Origin: an uncultured Bacteroidales bacterium | GTDB taxonomy: Bacteria; Bacteroidota; Bacteroidia; Bacteroidales; Paludibacteraceae | NCBI GenBank assembly: GCA_902800525.1 | Contig: CADCEV010000018.1 | Span: 1-61,408 of the forward strand | Reading direction: 5' to 3' | Length of the DNA: 61,408 nucleotides | Part shown: positions 58,899-61,408 of the stretch, piece after piece | Position numbering within the stretch: the first letter of the stretch is position 1 | How the letters are laid out: each line of letters starts with the position of its first letter | The notes under the pieces: model-generated | Told to the model about the DNA's origin: nothing | The model's input: the letters and a program-made list of their open reading frames with translations, nothing else | The model's database searches: none | Position numbers and translations under genes: made by a program

Positions 58899-59345
58899 AT
58901 GAAGGCAATAGAAATGAATCAAGCCCTCATGGAGGCAATCAAGACAACAGAAGTATTAGGTGCCAGCGCATTGGAAGAGAGCCGCGCACTCAAGCAGTTG
59001 GTGGCGTCGGCAAACGCACGTATCGAGGAGCTAGACGGTAAGGCGGTGGAGGACGCGAAAGTGTGCGCCATCGAGCAGAACGGCGAGGACAAAGGCAAGT
59101 TCCTCTTTGATGGTCACCACTACGAGCTGCGCAAGGCAGAGACGTACGATTTTATCGGGAAGCCGCAGAAGTACACGATGGCAGAGGGTGTGGTTTTTAG
59201 GCAGAAGACAGCAGAACAGCAAGTACTGAAAGCTAAATCGGCGGCGATCACCAAGGTGCAGAAGGCGATAAAGGATGCTTTCCCGATGACGCACCCGAAT
59301 ATCGAGCCGGATAGCGTGGAATACACGGTGGTGTGTGTGGATTAA
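58899..59345 (+). CDS. Uncharacterised small protein
   Basis: 148 residues, not recognised. A helical N-terminal half (MNQALMEAIKTTEVLGASALEESRALKQLV) precedes a strand-rich centre (GKFLFDGHHYELRKAETYDF) and a lysine-rich helix. The ending EPDSVEYTVVCVD lies at the stop. No signal peptide. It starts 20 bases after the last hairpin of the preceding spacer. Confidence 0.6.
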   Translation: MKAIEMNQALMEAIKTTEVLGASALEESRALKQLVASANARIEELDGKAVEDAKVCAIEQNGEDKGKFLFDGHHYELRKAETYDFIGKPQKYTMAEGVVFRQKTAEQQVLKAKSAAITKVQKAIKDAFPMTHPNIEPDSVEYTVVCVD

Positions 59346-59348
59346 GAC

Positions 59349-59435
59349 GGACGATGGCATCGTCCGGATATATTGACAGATGCCGAATGCAGGGAGGGGA
59401 GGACGGCGCCGCCCGATCCGCCAATCTTGGCGGAT
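59349..59435 (+). repeat. Hairpin-rich spacer 2
   Basis: GGACGAT-GGC-ATCGTCC (59349-59365) and ATCCGCCAA-TC-TTGGCGGAT (59416-59435), plus a GC-rich imperfect hairpin between them. The second is almost identical to 60926-60945. Confidence 0.75.
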
Positions 59436-59591
59436 ACAAAAGCGGGCGGCGAACGGAGGGGATGAAGGCAAAAGAAAGGGAATAAAAGAAAAGAAGCAAA
59501 AGAAAATTAACAAAGAAAAAATGATGATGATGTTATACTATGCAGATAGATTCATCATCAAGAATGTTGAATGTTTAATGTTTAAAGTTTA

Positions 59592-59969
59592 ATGAACGAT
59601 GAAAAGAAATCTTTTGATTATATGTGGGAGCTGCTTAACCCACCGCGGGAGTTCCACAACATGCGCAGCAAGTGCGAGACAACCCTTTGGAACGCGCTCA
59701 GTATCGACATGCAGCATCGTGTCTATCGTCTCATCCGAGATAAGAAACGGCGCGGTGAGGCTATCCACCCGAATCCGTGGTACGCTATCGTCAACGCACG
59801 GGATGCAGAGCCGACAAACTATAACGGTGACGCTCGCATTGACGACCTCGCCAAGACAACGAAAATGGTCGTTGCGTGGTACAAAGAACGTGCTGGGATT
59901 TATACCCTCGAAGAAGCCCTTGCGCTTAAACTCAGCATCATCCGGGAGTTTAGACCATTACAAGATTAA
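59592..59969 (+). CDS. Uncharacterised small protein
   Basis: 125 residues, basic and helical (MRSKCETTLWNALSIDMQHRVYRLIRDKKRRG, then ARIDDLAKTTKMVVAWYKER). It resembles small DNA-associated or replication-accessory proteins in composition only; no family is recognised. The second half ends in a leucine-rich helix. Confidence 0.55.
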   Translation: MNDEKKSFDYMWELLNPPREFHNMRSKCETTLWNALSIDMQHRVYRLIRDKKRRGEAIHPNPWYAIVNARDAEPTNYNGDARIDDLAKTTKMVVAWYKERAGIYTLEEALALKLSIIREFRPLQD

Positions 59970-60283
59970 AGGGAGAAAGAATGAAACTAAACGCGAAGCT
60001 GACGCTCCGCGCAGCAGACGAAGAAAAGAGACAAAATGAGTTACTGTCGGGAGGCTCTTAGGAAGTTGTCGGAACATGATCCCGTGATGGTCGCGGCGGA
60101 AACGGCTCCGAAACAAGGGACAAATAGAACCGGCATACGATGCCGGGCTAATAGACGGAGACAAGATCGTGACGGTCGCGGCGGAATACCGCCGCAAACA
60201 GAACAAAGAAAACGCCGGATAACATCCGGCACAATAAAAGAATCTCGCGGGATAGCATCCCGCATAATAAACGATGTGAAACA
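59970..60283 (+). repeat. Hairpin-rich spacer 3
   Basis: 314 bases with CCGGCAT-ACG-ATGCCGG (60130-60146), GCGGCGG-AATA-CCGCCGC (60178-60195), GCCGGAT-AAC-ATCCGGC (60214-60230) and GCGGGAT-AGC-ATCCCGC (60247-60263). The last is a repeat of 58862-58878. Each of the last two is followed by an ACAATAAA or ATAATAAA string. No reading frame here looks coding. Confidence 0.75.
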
Positions 60284-60556
60284 ATGGAAAAGAACAACTA
60301 TCCTTTATATGATGTGCCGTGGTTGGTACGAGACCCAAATGCGTATCGGATGTCGGAGAAACGGCATCAGATTGAGGTGAGGAATCAAGCGGTGGTGGAT
60401 GATTACTTTGTGGCAAGGGCAAACGGGGATACGGCGCATGAGGCACGAGAAGTGGTTGCTACGAAGCATGGGATAAAGTCCCGGCAAGTGTATCACAGCC
60501 TCGTTTGGTACTTTCAAGAAGCAAAAAGAAGACACATTGTGGTTCCGGATTTGTAA
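60284..60556 (+). CDS. Uncharacterised small protein (HTH-like end)
   Basis: 90 residues. The C-terminal half (DTAHEAREVVATKHGIKSRQVYHSLVWYF) has the spacing of a helix-turn-helix, suggesting DNA binding. No family is recognised. The start is 20 bases after the triloop hairpin of spacer 3. Confidence 0.5.
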   Translation: MEKNNYPLYDVPWLVRDPNAYRMSEKRHQIEVRNQAVVDDYFVARANGDTAHEAREVVATKHGIKSRQVYHSLVWYFQEAKRRHIVVPDL

Positions 60557-60595
60557 AAAAATCATTTTTGGGGAACACATTGTTTAATCCAACAC

Positions 60596-60603
60596 TATCT
60601 TTG
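60596..60603 (+). promoter_or_regulatory. -7 box ahead of the M-K-V protein series
   Basis: TATCTTTG is a TAnnTTTG -7 form; a TTTG (60567-60570) lies 25 bases upstream, farther than the 20-base norm elsewhere in the window. The next start codon is at 60626. Confidence 0.45.
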
Positions 60604-60625
60604 CAGCGAAATTTGATTATGAGAG

Positions 60626-60895
60626 ATGGCGAAAGTAGAATTAGAGCACCCGATAGCTTATCTGACGGGGATGCTGATACGAAGTGATCCGTATTATTTC
60701 AGGCGGTATCCTAAGTCCGGCGGCGGATACATGCAGATAGCGCAGGCTCGCCCCGACAGGAGCAGGCATGTGGCGAGTGAGGCGGAGGCGCTGAACCGGC
60801 AGGAGTTCGCGGAGAAATACGGACGACAGAAACATCAAGAGTATCTCGACAAGATATACCATAACCAACTCGAAATAGAATTCGAGGAACATTAA
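60626..60895 (+). CDS. Small basic protein, M[A/S/G]KV series member 1
   Basis: 89 residues: MAKVELEHPIAYLTGMLIRS followed by a short strand region and a helical, charged C terminus. It aligns by eye with the next gene over the first 40 residues (M-K-V, then G-x-L-x-R-S). No function is known to me. It may be a structural or DNA-associated component of the element. Confidence 0.55.
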   Translation: MAKVELEHPIAYLTGMLIRSDPYYFRRYPKSGGGYMQIAQARPDRSRHVASEAEALNRQEFAEKYGRQKHQEYLDKIYHNQLEIEFEEH

Positions 60896-60900
60896 TCACC

Positions 60901-60945
60901 CGATCGCATCGCGTGGGAGATAGAGATCCGCCAAACTTGGCGGAT
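60901..60945 (+). repeat. Hairpin-rich spacer 4
   Basis: ATCCGCCAA-AC-TTGGCGGAT (60926-60945) repeats the element at 59416-59435 with only the loop changed. A weaker CGAT-CGC-ATCG hairpin lies at 60901-60911. Confidence 0.7.
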
Positions 60946-60987
60946 AGATAGAGACCATGTGGGCGGTCAGAAAAACAAATCTTAACT

Positions 60988-61305
60988 ATGAGTAAAGTAC
61001 AATTGACCGGAGCATTTGCGCGTTTCCGCGGCAAGCTCAATCGCTCGGAATCACTTGTTTTCAAGGGTTGTCCGTGCGGCAAAGAACAAATGGCGATGGA
61101 CCTGTTGAACCCGAGTAAGGCAACCGGAGCGAAAAACGTGGAATGTCAGAACGCACTGAAAACGGCTGCTCAGGCGGCAAAGACCGCGTTGGCAGACCCG
61201 GAGCAGCGTGCGACGTACGAGGCGGATTTTGCGCGCCAAGACAAGATCCGCAGCCTGTTTGCGTACGTGGTGAAACAGCTGTATGTGAAGCCGACGTTCG
61301 CGTGA
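60988..61305 (+). CDS. Small basic protein, M[A/S/G]KV series member 2
   Basis: 105 residues opening MSKVQLTGAFARFRGKLNRS. The C-terminal half is helical (ALADPEQRATYEADFARQDK, then a YVVKQLY end). It has the same opening plan as the 60626 and 61378 genes, so the three are probably paralogues. Function unknown. Confidence 0.55.
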   Translation: MSKVQLTGAFARFRGKLNRSESLVFKGCPCGKEQMAMDLLNPSKATGAKNVECQNALKTAAQAAKTALADPEQRATYEADFARQDKIRSLFAYVVKQLYVKPTFA

Positions 61306-61312
61306 TGAGAGA

Positions 61313-61332
61313 CTCGGCGCTTACGCACCGAG
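61313..61332 (+). repeat. Hairpin-rich spacer 5
   Basis: CTCGG and CCGAG arms with an inner GC/GC pair around a TTAC loop. The loop resembles that of the hairpin at 58688-58701. Confidence 0.6.
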
Positions 61333-61377
61333 CACCTAACAAAGAAGAAACAACCATTAAACCAAACCTTAACATTA

Positions 61378-61408
61378 TGGGAAAAGTAGTTTTTGAAGAC
61401 CCGGTACA
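61378..61408 (+). CDS. Start of M[A/S/G]KV series member 3 (runs off the window)
   Basis: Only the first ten codons (MGKVVFEDPV) are visible. They match the opening pattern of the two preceding genes, so a third paralogue is inferred. Confidence 0.5.

Overview
The window looks like chromosomal DNA from an uncultured gut or rumen type Bacteroidales bacterium. The evidence is a complete type IX secretion (PorP-PorK-PorL-PorM-PorN) block, Bacteroidetes-only small proteins (DUF3098, DUF2795), Bacteroidetes-style fumarate reductase/succinate dehydrogenase and tryptophanase, and promoters of the Bacteroidales form TTTG-N20-TAnnTTTG upstream of many genes. No genus can be named from sequence reading alone.

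Layout. 1-1412: a partial DUF6512-like membrane protein, a small winged-helix-like protein and an alpha/beta hydrolase. 1500-1573: tRNA-Asp. 1689-15436 is one long minus-strand run. In transcription order it holds a DUF2795 protein, the T9SS genes porPKLMN, ftsX, a DUF3098 protein, uppP, truB, queA, ung, a DNA polymerase I that lacks its proofreading domain, and a DUF4886 protein. 15540-18186: a cobalamin adenosyltransferase and a methyltransferase, divergent from a nucleoside-gate transporter; the two promoters share one palindrome. 18343-21466: ybeY, a secreted pectate lyase and a secreted endonuclease-fold protein; the last two share a C-terminal tag and are plausible T9SS cargo. 21585-25362: sdhB-sdhA-sdhC. 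25554-33114: tryptophanase, a Nudix hydrolase, then iorA-iorB-aminotransferase-CoA transferase, which reads as an amino-acid fermentation module. 33138-37506: a membrane PP2C/SpoIIE phosphatase, an esterase and a frameshifted TPR/HTH membrane regulator.

38119-45700 is accessory. It has an MBOAT O-acyltransferase with an SGNH-like partner, a DUF3791/DUF3990 ADP-ribosyltransferase-like module, a lipoprotein, a large outer-membrane beta-barrel protein and the 3' remnant of an AlbA/RecG-like ATP-binding regulator. A defence island follows directly after tRNA-Ala (45926-45999): a DUF262-DUF1524 (GmrSD-like) gene, type I restriction hsdM and hsdS, a REP-associated tyrosine transposase (RAYT) lying between hsdS and hsdR, hsdR, and a WYL regulator. 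The RAYT gene carries three copies of a REP-like palindrome inside its own reading frame.

57246-61408 is a plus-strand cassette of small uncharacterised proteins plus one HNH nuclease. Its spacers are filled with short perfect hairpins, many with three-base loops. This cassette and the RAYT-containing restriction operon are the best candidates for an undescribed system.

Repeats are unusually prominent: heptamer-type spacer repeats inside operons, an identical 27-base repeat read in frame in two unrelated proteins, a 106-base periodic array, a multi-helix inverted-repeat region, and a palindrome that forms the -33 region of many promoters. All functional calls come from reading motifs; no database search was run.
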